From: Microcebus murinus
Lineage: Eukaryota > Chordata > Mammalia > Primates > Cheirogaleidae
Assembly (NCBI RefSeq): GCF_040939455.1
Contig: NC_134106.1
Span: 84,947,001 to 85,011,000, forward strand
Direction: 5' to 3'
Length of the DNA stretch: 64,000 bases
The position numbers and the translations under genes are program-made. Below are positions 1-10,868 of the stretch, piece after piece. The notes below the pieces were generated by a model. The model saw only the letters and a program-made list of their open reading frames with translations, searched no databases and was not told where the DNA came from. How positions within the stretch are numbered: position 1 is the stretch's first letter; each line of letters begins with the position of its first letter.

Positions 1-575
1 CATTTGATCCAGCAATCCCATTGCTGGGCATCTACCCAAAAGATCCAATGACACTCTACAAAAAAGACACCTGCACTCAAATGTTTATAGCAGCACAATT
101 CTTAATTGCAAGGCTGTGGAAACAGCCCAAGTGCCCATCAATCCAAGGATGGATTAATAAAATGTGGTATATGTATAGCATGGAGTACTATTCAGCTCTA
201 AGAAACAATGATGATACACCACATCTTATATTTTCCTGGTTAGAGCTGGAACCCATACTACTAAGTGAAGTTTCCCAAGAATGGAAAAACAAGCACCACA
301 TATACTCACCAGTACACTGGTATTAGCTGAGCAGCACCTAAGTGGACACATAGGTACTACAGCAATAGGGTATTGGGCACATGGGAAGGGGGAGGGAGGC
401 GGGTATATACATACATAATGAGTGAGATGTGCACCATCTTGGGGATGGTCATGCTGGAGACTCAGACTTGGGGGGGGAGGGAGGGAATGGGCATTTATTG
501 AAACCTTAAAATCTGTACCCCCATAATATGCTGAAATAAAAAAAAAATTTCCATGGAAAAAAAAAAGAAAGAAAG
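1..575 (+). mobile_element. L1 3' end: ORF2 C-terminus and 3' UTR
   Basis: The first 326 bases keep an open frame matching the C-terminal end of L1 ORF2 (the stretch around GIYPKDP, then AAQFLIARLWKQPKCPS, then EWKNKH). It is followed by a 3' UTR with a G-rich purine block at about 465-490 and an A-rich tail from about 533 to 575. The 5' part lies outside the window. The frame is intact over about 100 codons, so this copy is relatively young. The same type of 3' UTR appears in antisense at 18,052-18,306. It resembles strepsirrhine L1 tails rather than human L1PA tails; this is from memory. Confidence 0.9.
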
Positions 576-1282
576 TTGGAGTAGCTATGTTAATTTTAGA
601 CGAAGCAGACATCAGAGAAAGGAAAATTGTCAGGGATAAAGAGGTACATTAACTAATAATAAAGGGATTAATGCTCCAAGAGGACTTAACAATCCTAGTT
701 GTATGTGACACACAACAGACTGTCAAAATACATGGGCCAAAAACTGATAAAATTGCAAGGATAAATAGATGACTTCACTATGATAGTGGAGACAGGGGAG
801 ATTTTAATACCCCGCTATCAGAAATGGAAACAATCAGCAGGCATAAAATCAGTAAGACATTCATGAACTCAATAACATCATCAATAAACTGGATATAATT
901 GACATTTATAGACTATTTCATCCAAGAACAACAGAATATACATTGTTCTCAAACGCACATAGAACATTCATCAAGATAGATAACATTCTGGGACATGAAA
1001 CACATCTTAACAAATTTAAAAGAGTAGAAATCATACAATGTATGCTCTTAGACCACAATAAAATTAAACTAGAAATCTGTAACAGAAAAATATCTGGAAT
1101 CCCTCAAAATATTTGGCTATTAAAGAACACACCTCTAAGTAACACATGAATCAAAGATGAAGTCTCAATAGAAATTTAAAAGTATTTTGAAATAATGACA
1201 TAAAAATAAATCTATCAAAATTTGTGAGCTTCAGTGATTTAGGTGAAAATTTGTACTGTTGAATGCATATATTAGAAAAGAA
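576..1282 (+). mobile_element. Old L1 ORF2 fragment, endonuclease/linker part
   Basis: The DNA follows the general L1 ORF2 endonuclease-region pattern: a segment about transient cytoplasmic-style text is absent, but the runs around 895-1150 encode recognisable ORF2 pieces (FSNAHRTFIKIDNILGHE, then KRVEIIQCMLLDHN). Several stops and frameshifts interrupt it. It breaks at 1282 inside GAAAAGAAG, and the same ORF2 sequence resumes near 2026, so the piece between is a later insertion. It is much older than the L1 tail upstream. Confidence 0.8.
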
Positions 1283-1392
1283 GGCCAGATGCAGTGGCTC
1301 ACACCTGTGATCCCAGAACTTAAGGAGACCAAGGTGGGGGGATTACTTGGGCCAAGGGTTCTAGACTATCCCAGGCAAGACTCTATCTCTTG
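1283..1392 (+). mobile_element. Alu left-monomer (FLAM-like) fragment
   Basis: It starts with a GGCTCACACCTGTGATCCCAG-type box, the RNA polymerase III A-box region of 7SL-derived SINEs. It then has the GGAG..CCAAGGTGGG..GATTACTTG segment and ends near a CTCTATCTCT motif. Only about 110 bp, one monomer, is present. There is no right arm and no A-rich linker, and a short internal deletion is visible. It sits at the left edge of the block that splits the L1. It is the only Alu-like sequence I see in 64 kb. Confidence 0.75.
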
Positions 1393-2020
1393 TTGATCCG
1401 AAGTAAGTGACAACGGCAAAAATCTTTATCAATGGAGATTTATTAAGCCAAAGTTGAGGATGTGCCCTGGAAAAACACAAACCACACAGATCTTTGGTTG
1501 ATTTTTTTTTTCCCCAGTGTGAAATTGGGAAGTTTCAGTATTTAAAAGCACACAGAAAGAAAACAAACAAACAAACAAACACAACATGTGGGGGGTGGGT
1601 AGTGAGACAAAATGGTTGCATTCTTGTGATAGCCAGGAAAATCTGCACTTTTACATAAGGTTTGATGAATGTTCAAAGAGAAAAGGGGAATGAAGGAAGC
1701 ATTGGTTAGGTGTCCCTGGGTAGGTGGAAGAATGTCTGATCCTATCTTGCTTCTTTTCTGAACTTGTGAAGATAAACTTGCAATTCATTATTAGTGTGGA
1801 ATCAAACAGACTTTATTTTTAGGAGCTAGACTTAGCTGCAGACGTACAATTTGCATGTCCTTGCATAAGCAAGGAATTTCCTTAATGTTCAATTGGTAGG
1901 GCCAGTCCTTCTCAGAGGCCTGAGGACTTTACCTTGTCATTTGCAAAAAGAGCCGGGAGGGGGCAGGAGGCTAAGATTTTTATTTTCTTTTACACTCTAC
2001 AAAAACTTTTTTCAAAGATG
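1393..2020 (-). mobile_element. Probable LTR-like insertion inside old L1
   Basis: This block, together with the Alu monomer, interrupts a continuous L1 ORF2. The 9-mer GAAAAGAAG occurs on both sides (about 1274-1282 and 2021-2029), as expected for a target duplication or for simple A/G-rich sequence. An AATAAA on the minus strand near 1436 and mixed-composition sequence suggest an LTR in antisense, but I cannot name a family. A (CAAA)n run lies at 1558-1581. A 64-codon frame starting at 1934 is not a gene. Confidence 0.35.
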
Positions 2021-2025
2021 AAAAG

Positions 2026-3075
2026 AAGAAAAGAAAGATCTAAAATTAATAATCTAAGCTTCCATCTCAGGAAATTAAAGAAGGAAGAAGAATATAAACC
2101 AAAAGCAATCAGAAAAAAGAAAGAATAGAAATTAGAGCAGAAATCAATGAAATTGAAAACAGGAAATTAATAGAGAAAATCAATGAAAGCAAAAGTTATT
2201 TCTTTGAAAAGATCAATATAATTGATAAACTAGCTGGGCTAACCAAAAATAAAAGAAAGAAGACATAAATTTCTAATATCAGAAATGAAAGAGTGAGCAT
2301 TACTACTGATCCCATGTACAGTAAAAGGATAATAAAGGAATGTAATGAACAACTTTATTCCCACAAAGTCTGAGATTAAATGGACCCATTGCTCTAAAGA
2401 AACAATCTACCAAAGTTCACCCAAGGTGAAGTAGAAATCTGAATAGGGCTGTATCTATTTTAAAAATTGAATCAATGTTAATAGCTTCCCAAAACAGAAA
2501 GCACCAGGCTCACTCAGAGTGTTTCGCTTGTGAACTCTACCAAACATTTGAGGAAGAAATGATAATAATTCTCTGCAATCTCCTCTAGAAAAAATAAAAG
2601 CAGAGGGAACACATTCCATTATTAATGTGTTCTACAGGGCCAGCATTACCCTAATACCCAAACCAGAAAGAGAACAAACATTACACGAAAAGAAAAACTA
2701 AAGAATAATGTCTTTTATGAACATATTATGCAGAAATATTCAACCAAGTATTAGCAATTTGAATCTACCAATCTATAAGAAGAATATATACCATGAAAAA
2801 GGGAGATTTATGCCAGGTATTCAAGGCTGACTCAACATTCTATAATAAAATTAACTAATGTAATCCATTACACTAAACTTAAAGAGGAAAAATCATGTGA
2901 TCATATTAATCAATGCAGAAAAAGCATTTGAATATATACAACACTCATTCTTATTAGAAGTTCTCAACAAACTAGAAATACAGAGAAACATCCTCAAAGT
3001 AATGAAGAGCATCTATAAAAAACCTACAGCTAACTTCATACATAATGGTGAGACAAAGAATCAATTTATTTGGGA
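2026..3075 (+). mobile_element. Old L1 ORF2 fragment, reverse transcriptase part
   Basis: This continues the L1 interrupted at 1282. The best-preserved stretch, 2897-3060, encodes INAEKAFEYIQHSF and IYKKPTANFIHNGE, which correspond to conserved L1 reverse transcriptase segments. The rest is broken by stops and indels. It ends near 3075, before a GT-rich microsatellite. Confidence 0.8.
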
Positions 3076-3203
3076 CCTTAATTTATCTGGAAATTCCCTT
3101 CATCTTTGTTATATTCTATTGGATAGAAGTCAGTCCCATGCCCTCCCCATAATTAAGAGGAGGACAGTAGACAGGATGTGACCACCACCAGGGAGTGGGG
3201 ATT

Positions 3204-3246
3204 ATGTGTGTGTATGTGTGTGTGTCTATGTGTATATGTATATTTA
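3204..3246 (+). repeat. GT-rich microsatellite
   Basis: Imperfect TGTG/TATG repeat directly upstream of the Tigger-like element. Confidence 0.8.
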
Positions 3247-3248
3247 TG

Positions 3249-3683
3249 CAGTTGGCCCTTAAACCACGAGGGTGCTGGGGCACCAACCTCCTGCAAAGTT
3301 GAAAATCTGCATATAACTTCTGATTGCCCAAAATCTCAATTACCAATAACCTACTGTTGACTTGAAGACTTACCAATGAGATAAATAATTAACACATATT
3401 TTATTCATTATATGCATTATATATTGTATTCTGACAATAAAGTAAGCTAGAGAAAAGAAAATGTTAATAGAAAAATCATAAGAAAGAGAAAGTATATTTA
3501 TAATTCATTAATTGGAAGTGGATCATTATAGAGTCTTCATCCTCATCATCTTTACATTGACTAGGCTGAGGAGGAGGAGGAAGAAGAGGGATTTGTCTTG
3601 CTGTCTCAAAGGTGGCAGAGCCTGAAGAAAATCCACATATAAGTGAACCCACGCAATTCAAACCCATGTTGTTCAAGGGTCAG
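3249..3683 (-). mobile_element. Tigger/MER8-like DNA transposon remnant
   Basis: The left end begins CAGTTGGCCCTT. The right end closes with TTCAAGGGTCAG, whose complement CTGACCCTTGAA is nearly the same sequence, so the ends form terminal inverted repeats. The interior has a GAGGAGGAGG stretch and CCACATATAAGTGAACCC near the right end, as in pogo-type Tigger non-autonomous elements that I remember as MER8-like. The subfamily is not certain and no clean TA duplication remains. Confidence 0.65.
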
Positions 3684-3697
3684 ATCTATATATAACG

Positions 3698-3700
<3 letters not shown>

Positions 3701-3754
<54 letters not shown>

Positions 3755-3860
3755 GATGTATATACACACACACATATATGCACACATATATATGCACACA
3801 TATAGTATATATACACACACATATAGTATATATACACACATATATATGCACACAAGCATG
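3701..3860 (+). repeat. (TA)n and TACACA/TATATG compound microsatellite
   Basis: A pure TA run of about 44 bases at 3701-3744 is followed by alternating CA, TATA and ATATAG units. Open frames on both strands here (rich in Y, I, H and T) come from the repeat and are not genes. Confidence 0.95.
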
Positions 3861-3889
3861 TATATGTACGAAGTTTCCTTTTCTCTTCA

Positions 3890-4565
3890 TATAAGCATTC
3901 TAAGTACATTTCTCTCCTTTGCTTACCACCTTTATTATATTTAATGTCCTACCTGTACAAAGGTCAGTTTTTGGATTTTCAATTTAGTTCCATTGGTATG
4001 CCTGTCTATGGTGTTTTAATTACTGGGGTTTCAGAGCACATTTTGATGTCTAGTAGAGCACTTCTGCATGGCCTTCATTTTTCAATTTTTCTTACTTTCC
4101 ATTTTTAAATTTCAACATGAACTTTAAAATTAACCTGTTCATTGAAAACATCGATTGTATTTTATCTGATTCATTTTCCATTGCTGTGATGATGAGCATT
4201 CCTTTTCAACATCATGGTGTGCTTCTCTAGTTGGGAAAACCTTATTTTGCAGCCTTCAGTAAAATTTTAAGGTTTTCTTTGTTTAGATCTTTCCTAGTTT
4301 TGTTTTTTTTTATGTTCAGTCCTACATGTTTTACCTCTTTGTTGATATTGTAAATGGATTTTTCCTTCCTTTATATTTTAATTAGTATTTTTTTGTATCT
4401 ATGACAGTGATTACTTTATGTATATTAATTTTTTAACCTACTATTTTTCTGAATCATGTTGTTGTCTGTGGTAATATTTTAGTTGACTTCTAGATTTTCT
4501 GGGTCAAGAGCCATTTCATTTCCATCCCACTTTTGGATTTTTATACACCAATGATCTGTTTAGTA
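3890..4565 (-). mobile_element. Antisense L1 ORF2 fragment (old)
   Basis: The T-rich plus strand carries text typical of antisense L1 ORF2, for example the run near 4290-4365 around TTTCCTAG, CCTACATGTTTTACCTC and GATATTGTAAATGG. No open frame survives. Boundaries are approximate. Confidence 0.55.
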
Positions 4566-4914
4566 CCTCTAAAGCAGTGATTATCAACCTCAATAGAGTT
4601 GTTATTCTATTTCTAGAGCAATTGTTTATAAAAATCTTTACTATCCTGAAACTGAATTTATTGATAACTCTTTCATGATTTTAAAAAGAAGATTTTTTTA
4701 AAAAAGCTATAGTATGTCCTAATTTTAACATAAAGGAGAAATACTGGGGAAGTAATTCATAATAAAATAGTATAGATTTCAAATGTAAATAATGATAATA
4801 AATAATGATTTAGTTAGATTTTTCACCTAGTTATAATGAATAGGTTTATATTTAAGAACAGAAAGATAATATTTTATCATATTCATCATTATTCTATAAT
4901 AGGGTACAAGATTA
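4566..4914. other. AT-rich sequence, nothing assignable
   Basis: About 350 bases with no convincing frame or repeat. A weak hAT-like terminus resemblance at about 4575 (GCAGTGATTATCAACCTC) is too degraded to call. Confidence 0.5.
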
Positions 4915-5700
4915 GAATCAGGACCAACTACATAATTTTCTAGACCCAGTGCAAAATAATAATGCTAAGCTTTTTATTCAAAAAGCAGGAAAAAAAAATG
5001 TGCCAGTAAAGGTATCAGCTCTTGGGTGTCTCCATCTGGCCACTGCCAGATTGAAGCACCTGGCCCAGCTGGTGGCAGAGAATTTGAGCCAAGTGTCTTT
5101 CTATTCTATCTATGAGACTATTACTGTTCAGCTTGTGGAGGACAGGTGACCCCAAAAGGTATTGCAGCCTCTGTACCTGGCTCCAGGAGAGGTGAAAAGC
5201 TCACCCCATCCAGTGTGCCCATTGGACGTGCTACGGAGCTGCCATTCCAGGGCAGGGGCACCTGCTGCTAACCCCAGCCCCAGGATACCATGAGGCACAT
5301 GCACACAACGCTGGTCTTCCCTGTGCCCACATCAGGCCCCTGCAGGGTCAAAGGGATGCAGTGATCTCTGGCCCAGGGTGGGGAGGGTGAGGTCAGGAAG
5401 GGTGTGGGGCACAAGGGATGAGACAGTAGGCCACCAAAATATTTCTCAGGGTGACAGGGAGGGGCCAGCAGGTGGGACTACAGCAAGGTCCCCAACTTCC
5501 TAAACCTCGATGCATGTGCCATTGTCCTACTGGACTTTACTTACAAAACACAAAATCAAAGATATTAATAAAATTATTAAAAATTTCAGGATGGTGGCCA
5601 CAGAGCATAAAGCCCAAGCATAGGGCTCTTCTGAGCCTGGGTGTCCTGAGGACAGCAGAGGTCGCTGGTCCATGAAGCCACCCCAGACCTGAGGAGTGGA
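4915..5700 (-). mobile_element. Possible hAT non-autonomous element, two separated ends
   Basis: At 4919-4990 the order ACTACATAATTTTCTAGACCCAGTG..AATAATGCTAAGC..ATTCAAAAAGCAGG matches one end of a MER45-type hAT element as I remember it. At 5565-5700 the order AAAATTATTAAAAATTTCAGGATGGTGG..GGGCTCTTCTGAGCC..CATGAAGCC matches the other end. The roughly 550 bases between are GC-richer and unassigned; they could be internal sequence of a longer member or a separate insertion. Two small frames here are not genes. Confidence 0.35.
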
Positions 5701-7084
5701 TTACAAAGAGAATGGCCCTGGGGACAATTTTGGAATCTATGTCAAGGCATTTTGAGTTGTCACAATAATTTGGGAGTGCCATTGGCATTTAGGAGGTGGC
5801 CGGTAGGAATGCAAGACGTCCTGGACAGTGCAGAAAAGTCTCCCACAATAAAAATTTACACTGTTCCCCCAGTGACTTTCAAATGTTCCCAGTCATGTAG
5901 ATGAAAACCAGCTCGTAAGTATCTAAACCTAGAACATAACTCTGTTTAACACATAAATTCTAAATATTTTGCAGTTTTAATGTACTCTGAGATTTTTTAA
6001 AAAGCAACTGTCAAATGAATTGAGAGAAGGTTCTATTTTGTGTGGTTTGGAATTTCATTATGGGTTGTTCAGCATTTTGGGAAATCATCTCTCCCATGAC
6101 AGAGATCCCCATGTTGTTTGAGTCACCAGATTTCTTGGCTGTCACAATTGCGTTGATCATACAGACTTACATTTATATAGATACAAGTATGCTTATTTCT
6201 CTTTTGTATCAAATTGTTAAATATAAAGAGAAGTACTCACAATATTCAGTTAAATATTTTCTGTCTTATTTTATTTCCAATGTATTTATTATAATTAGGT
6301 ATACACCTATGAATAAAAATATTTCATTTTGTCTTCTAATGGAATGGTGTCCGAACATTTACATATAGAATACAAAACATTTAAAAATTAATTACACTTT
6401 TTATTACATTGTGGGCACAATGCTGGCTAAAATTTTCTTTTTGAAATTTTGAGTGGAGGTAGATTGTTACCTGCGAATGTTATTCCAGCATAGGAGAGGG
6501 GGCCATACCCAGAGTACCCTTGTTCCTAACTCTAGTGGGATGGCTCTAGCATTTCCCCATTAACTGTGCACTAGCTTTTGGGATGAGGTAGATATATTTT
6601 ATTTGCATTACTGAGTAAAACCTTTTAAATCAAGAGTGGATATACTCGTACATTCCCAGCAGCTCCAGCATCAGTACCAGTCGCTATTCCCATGATGCCC
6701 CTCTAGCATCTGAGCTTCCGGGTTGTTTTGGGATCAAGAACATGGTCAACAAAAGGCAGAGTGAGGACTAGGCCCTAGTCAGACCCCTTCACTGGGGCAG
6801 CATTCATTGGGTGTGTACTTTGTCCCGGGTCTCAGAGCACACTGTGGCACCGGATATGCTCAGGGTGTGTTTGTTGAGTGAATGGCTGTGCAGGACGCCA
6901 ATTAAGGGCAGGGTTGGCAGTGACAATGTGGAGGGAGACCACTGGGAGGAAGGGGAGTGGGCGCAGGGACTGAGGCACCTCTTGCCATCATGTGGGTCTC
7001 AGAGAGCATTCCATGTGGCTCTCCCTCTCCAAATCCAGAAGGCAGGAGGGAAGGAGAGAGACTCAGGAAGGAAAAAATACATAC
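5701..7084. other. No gene or clear repeat
   Basis: Ordinary AT-rich sequence with a slightly GC-richer patch at about 6640-7060. The frame at 6811-7203 lacks any recognisable domain and runs into the L1-like sequence downstream. Confidence 0.5.
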
Positions 7085-7239
7085 ATATAATTTTGTTACT
7101 TTTTTTATTTTTAACTTTTTATTTAGACATAGTCTCAGTTCTCAGACTGAAATGTTGTAAAAATAATATAAACAAAACCCATATACATTTTACTCAAGTT
7201 TAACTGTTGTCAAAGTTTTGTTCCATTTGGTTTCTCATT

Positions 7240-7335
7240 CTTTCTGTGTGTGTGTATAAATACATGTATGCATGTATGTACATATGTGTGTATATTCACA
7301 CAGCACACTCACACACAAACACAGACACACATAGT
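7240..7335 (+). repeat. Imperfect TG/CA microsatellite
   Basis: TGTGTGTGTG, then ATGTATG units, then CACACA units, lying within the L1-derived segment. Confidence 0.8.
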
Positions 7336-7437
7336 ATTTTTTGAACCACTTGAGTATAAGTTACATCATGGCCAGTCACCTAAAGATTGCAATGTTCCTT
7401 TTCTAGAAAAAAGAATGTTCTTTTACATAACCACACC

Positions 7438-7543
7438 CTACACACTGCTCTCACACACTGCACGCATGCCACACACTACACACGCGCACACACACGCACA
7501 CACTCTACACACTGCTCTCACACGCTGCATGCATGCCACACAT
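7438..7543 (+). repeat. Tandem duplication, 66-bp offset
   Basis: A roughly 39-base unit starting CTACACACTGCTCTCACAC at 7438 recurs at 7504 with few changes, including CGCATGCCACACA versus TGCATGCCACACA. ACAC/CGCA simple repeat lies between the copies. Confidence 0.85.
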
Positions 7544-7880
7544 CTCAGTAAATTCAACCCCAATGACTGACATAGTCATTTCTCTGGTCTGTTGTCCACA
7601 TTCCAATGTTGCCATTGACCCTGTAGTGATCTCAGAAACTTCCCCTTCCCTTACAACCATTGTCATGTCCTTTTAGCCTCCTTTAATCCAGACTATTTCC
7701 ATTGCCTGCCTATCTATTTCTATTACACCCCTGACGTTTGTGAAGACACTCTTGATTTCTTTTTTTCTCATTAGAACGTTAATGCTTGCAGGCGTGTGTG
7801 ATATGGCTTCCTGGTCCCAGTCTGGTTGTGCATTCCAGCCCAGAACACCACATACGTGATGCTGTGTCCTTCTCAGAGAG

Positions 7881-8264
7881 GCCCACGATCCTGCCCTGCT
7901 TCTGTGACTCTGAGTGCACCACCTTGGTTCCTCCTGAAGCCTTACCAAGCACCTGGGGGTCAAGCCCTGCCTTGTGCCCACCCCATCCCTCTGTCCCCAC
8001 CAGTGTCAGCCTCATGTCTGATGGGCTCTTTATCCTCGTGAGCTCTTTGATCTAACCCTGAGTGTCCTTTCCCCCCATTGCTGCCTCTGCTGAGGGAATG
8101 TCCCTCCTGGGATCTGCTGCCCTGGTTCCCAGGAGACGTGCTTGTCCCAAGTCACCTGCACCATCAGCCCTCTACAGGACCACTCCTCTCTGCCCCTTAG
8201 TCAGGTGTGATCACCACGCCCTATGTACTCTTTATTGCCTTTCTTAATTCCCGTGCTTGTCTTC
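7881..8264. other. GC-richer sequence, unassigned
   Basis: Overlapping frames occur on both strands here, each under 105 codons. None shows a domain, signal peptide or codon pattern suggesting a gene. Confidence 0.5.
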
Positions 8265-8375
8265 CTCCGCTAAGCCATCTGTTTTCTGAGGATAAGGGAC
8301 ATGTACAATGCATCTTTGTAATTTTGGCACATAGGAGTAAATAGTCAATAAATGAATGCATTAATTAATAATCAA
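8265..8375 (+). mobile_element. L2/MIR-like 3' tail
   Basis: GCTAAGCCATCTGTTTTCTGAGG..GGGACATGTAC..CATCTTTGTAATTTTGGCACATAGGAG..CAATAAATGAATG follows the order of an L2-type 3' end, with CAATAAATGAATG as the terminal repeat. Confidence 0.55.
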
Positions 8376-9094
8376 ATGAATAAATAAGTACCAGTGACAA
8401 CCTTCATTATTTGGCTTAGGGCAGGTTTCCTTTATTTAATGACAGTTGAAGGTGATTGGATCAATTGCCCTAGATTGATCACTGTGGCTGGAAAGAAGGA
8501 ATTGCCAAGAAATAGTCAATTCAGGCACACACGTAAAGTGAGCTGCAGTTATAATTACCGCTCTCAAGTAATTTCACGGTTTCAGTAGTCTGACATTTGG
8601 TGATAAAGGCTTTTTATTTATTTTTTCAAGAAAGCTCATCTCATATGCAGTATTAACCTTCTTCTCTGGAGATATCATTGTAACTGACACTTTATTGGTT
8701 GGGAAATGCTTATGTTATTTTTTTACTTGCATCTGACTCCTTATTCTAATATACAACAACCAGATTATTCAAAGAATAAGGAAACTCATTCATTTACGGA
8801 TATTGGACAGCAACTACTTTTATTGTTGCAAATTAGGCATTTCTCTTTCTTTTTCCTATTGCAAGCCCCATATAACATAATTCTGTATGTGGGGTTTGTA
8901 CATCAGAAACTTCATTAATTCCAATACATAGAACTTACCGGCTGGCGTGACTGTTTACCAAAACTGAAAACTGGCCCAATGCAGAAAAATGGACCTTTTC
9001 CTATAAGACATGATTTAAGAGTTGCACTTGGATTGTTTTTCATTTTGGCCTAATACGTTTCATTTTATCTTTTCAAGTACAGTGACAGTTTGCT
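8376..9094. other. No gene or repeat recognised
   Basis: AT-rich sequence with short frames only. Confidence 0.5.
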
Positions 9095-9240
9095 CACTCC
9101 TAAAGGCATTTATTTAGCACTAATTAGGTCCAATGTGCTAGGCATTGGCTATGCTTCAGAGAAACAAAAACGGAATCAGACATCATCTTCCCCCCCAGGG
9201 GAGCTTACTCTCTATTGAAGGAGCAAGCCATGTAAACCAA
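9095..9240 (+). mobile_element. Ancient dispersed repeat fragment, family not named
   Basis: The order CATTTATTTAGCAC..TGTGCTAGGCATTGG..CAGAGAAACAAAA..GGGAGCTTACTCTCTATTG follows a very common old mammalian repeat. The same order starts the copies near 47,950 and 53,810. Confidence 0.5.
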
Positions 9241-9499
9241 TCACTTGCTTATCAATTTCCCAGCAGTTACTCAATCTTTCCTGTGGTTATGCTAATGACA
9301 CTCCCGGTTTCCTCCACTGATGCATCCATCATTTGGCAGACTCATAGGATAATGACTAGTTCTCTCTGCTTGGAGTGAGATTTCTTTGCATGCACAATCC
9401 CCGGTTTAGTTGCATTTTCCTTCCTCCTTCTCCCACAGCACCTGGAAAGTCCCCTGTCTCAGCACCTACCTTACTGTGTTTGTCTGCTTATTGTCTTTC

Positions 9500-9605
9500 C
9501 CCAACCTAGATGAAGAGTAATGTCAGGAGACAATTGTCCTTTTCTGTTTTGCATCCCCAGTGCCGAGGGGCACACATCTGGCTGACATGATGAATTTTGC
9601 TGGCG
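9500..9605 (+). mobile_element. L2-like 3' tail fragment
   Basis: TTGTCCTTTTCTGTTTTGCATCCCCAGTGCC is the typical body of an L2 tail. A similar short tail (TTCTTAGCACATAGTAGGTG) occurs at about 9985-10,010. Confidence 0.5.
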
Positions 9606-10329
9606 GATGGAAGGACTGATGGGGTGATGCTGAGCTCAGTCTCCAGTGATGGTGGCGGCTGCCTGGAAGGGGGAAAATGGAGACAGATGCAGAGGCAGCA
9701 GCTTTGATTAAGTCCCATAATCCTTATTTGTAAGCACAGCTCTGAAATAGACGATAATTGTGCAAAATAGTTGTCTAGGGAGGCTATCCATTTATTCCAG
9801 GAATTCTGTTGAGCTTCTACACAGTTTGGGGCCACCTCTGGGAGAATCAGTTCTAAGTCTGTGGCACATTCGCTTGAAAGTTCTTGATACTGGTTAATCT
9901 TTTGTTTTTTTGAGGTTTGACTTAAATTTTGGAGACAGATCAAAGACACTTCATTTAGTAATTATTCCCTCCTGAATCCCTAATTCTTAGCACATAGTAG
10001 GTGTTCCAAAGTGTTTGTAGGATAAAAATATTCTTTTAGTTCCCAAACAAGCTTGGCTAAAAATACTTTTGCTGTTCTTCTCATGTGACTTGTATATTGG
10101 ATTCAAAGGCTGTTCCACTAAAAATGTTTGAGGAAAGATAATGACATTTGAATAAGACTACAGCCACCTAAGATAATCATGTCAAAAAATACTCTGGATG
10201 TATAATAATTAAAAATATTAATTTTGCATGCTAGTTGCATGTACAAATAGATGTTTAATATCTGTTTTTAAATAAGCATATAAATGGTATGAACTAAAAT
10301 AAAATCTTAAGTTTTCCCTGCCTCCCAGA
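9606..10329. other. No gene supported
   Basis: A 147-codon minus frame (9506-9949) covers much of this stretch, including the L2-like tail. It has no recognisable domain and is treated as chance. The rest is AT-rich. Confidence 0.45.
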
Positions 10330-10868
10330 TGACTGAATGGACCCTCTCTTGGCCAAGGGGATACTCTAAAACTGAGTTACTGGCCATGAGAATGGAGGTG
10401 AGACATGCCCCCCTCCCTTCTTGTAGATATCCTTCGTAACTTATTAATAGTCCTAAGGCTATGCAAGACAAACCTGCAGGTCCTCAATTTACTTAACAAA
10501 TTACTTGAGTATGGGTATCTGGCCTGTGGCTTCTCCTTGTTTAACAGACTTCCTTATCTTAATTTAAAACATTCCAAGCCTTTAGTCAGAGCTTCATTTC
10601 TTTAACCAATTACAAATCAAAGAGTCTTTAAATGCACCTATAACCTGTAAGCTCCCCTCTTCTATGCCACCCCCTGTTTTATGCCAAACCAATGTCCTCC
10701 TTCCATGTATTGATTTACAACTTTAAGTGTAATAAAACCAGACTGTAACCCAACCACAGGAGTCCACTTGCTCAAATCTTCTTGGGTGTGGCTCGGGGTC
10801 ATGGTCCTCAAACCTGGATTAGAATAAACCTCTTTAAATTATTTTTGAGTTTGGCTTCTTTTCCATTG
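10330..10868 (+). mobile_element. Class I ERV solo LTR (family unresolved)
   Basis: It starts near TGACTGAATGG. A TATA-like TAATAAAACC lies at about 10,730, followed by CTGTAACCCAACCACAG, then GGGTCATGGTCCTCAAACCTGG, AATAAA at about 10,824 and an end near TTGACA. This is the layout of a class I LTR (U3, TATA box, R with polyadenylation signal, U5), close to MER4/MER41-type LTRs as I remember them. No internal retroviral sequence is attached. A 66-codon frame at 10,405 inside it is not a gene. Confidence 0.65.

Larger units (their letters stand above)
7085..7880 (-). mobile_element. Antisense L1M-type 3' UTR fragment
   Basis: A T-rich start near 7085 would be the tail in antisense. The rest shares ordered segments with the piece at 59,235-60,100: CTTTTACATAACCAC, GTCATGTCC..TTTTAGCCTCCTTTAATCC, and GATGCTGTGTCCTTCTCAG. 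Microsatellite and short tandem units have expanded inside it. The family is old L1 (L1MC/L1ME type); the exact subfamily is not determined. Confidence 0.55.

Noticed and set aside
3700..3860. CRISPR-like array
   Set aside because: Spacing is that of a simple microsatellite. The DNA is mammalian and there are no spacers.
3606..3944. Several frames rich in Tyr, Ile, His and Thr
   Set aside because: They are translations of the TA/CA microsatellite.
9506..9949. 147-codon minus-strand frame
   Set aside because: It overlaps an L2-like tail, has no recognisable domain or upstream context, and its composition is not gene-like.
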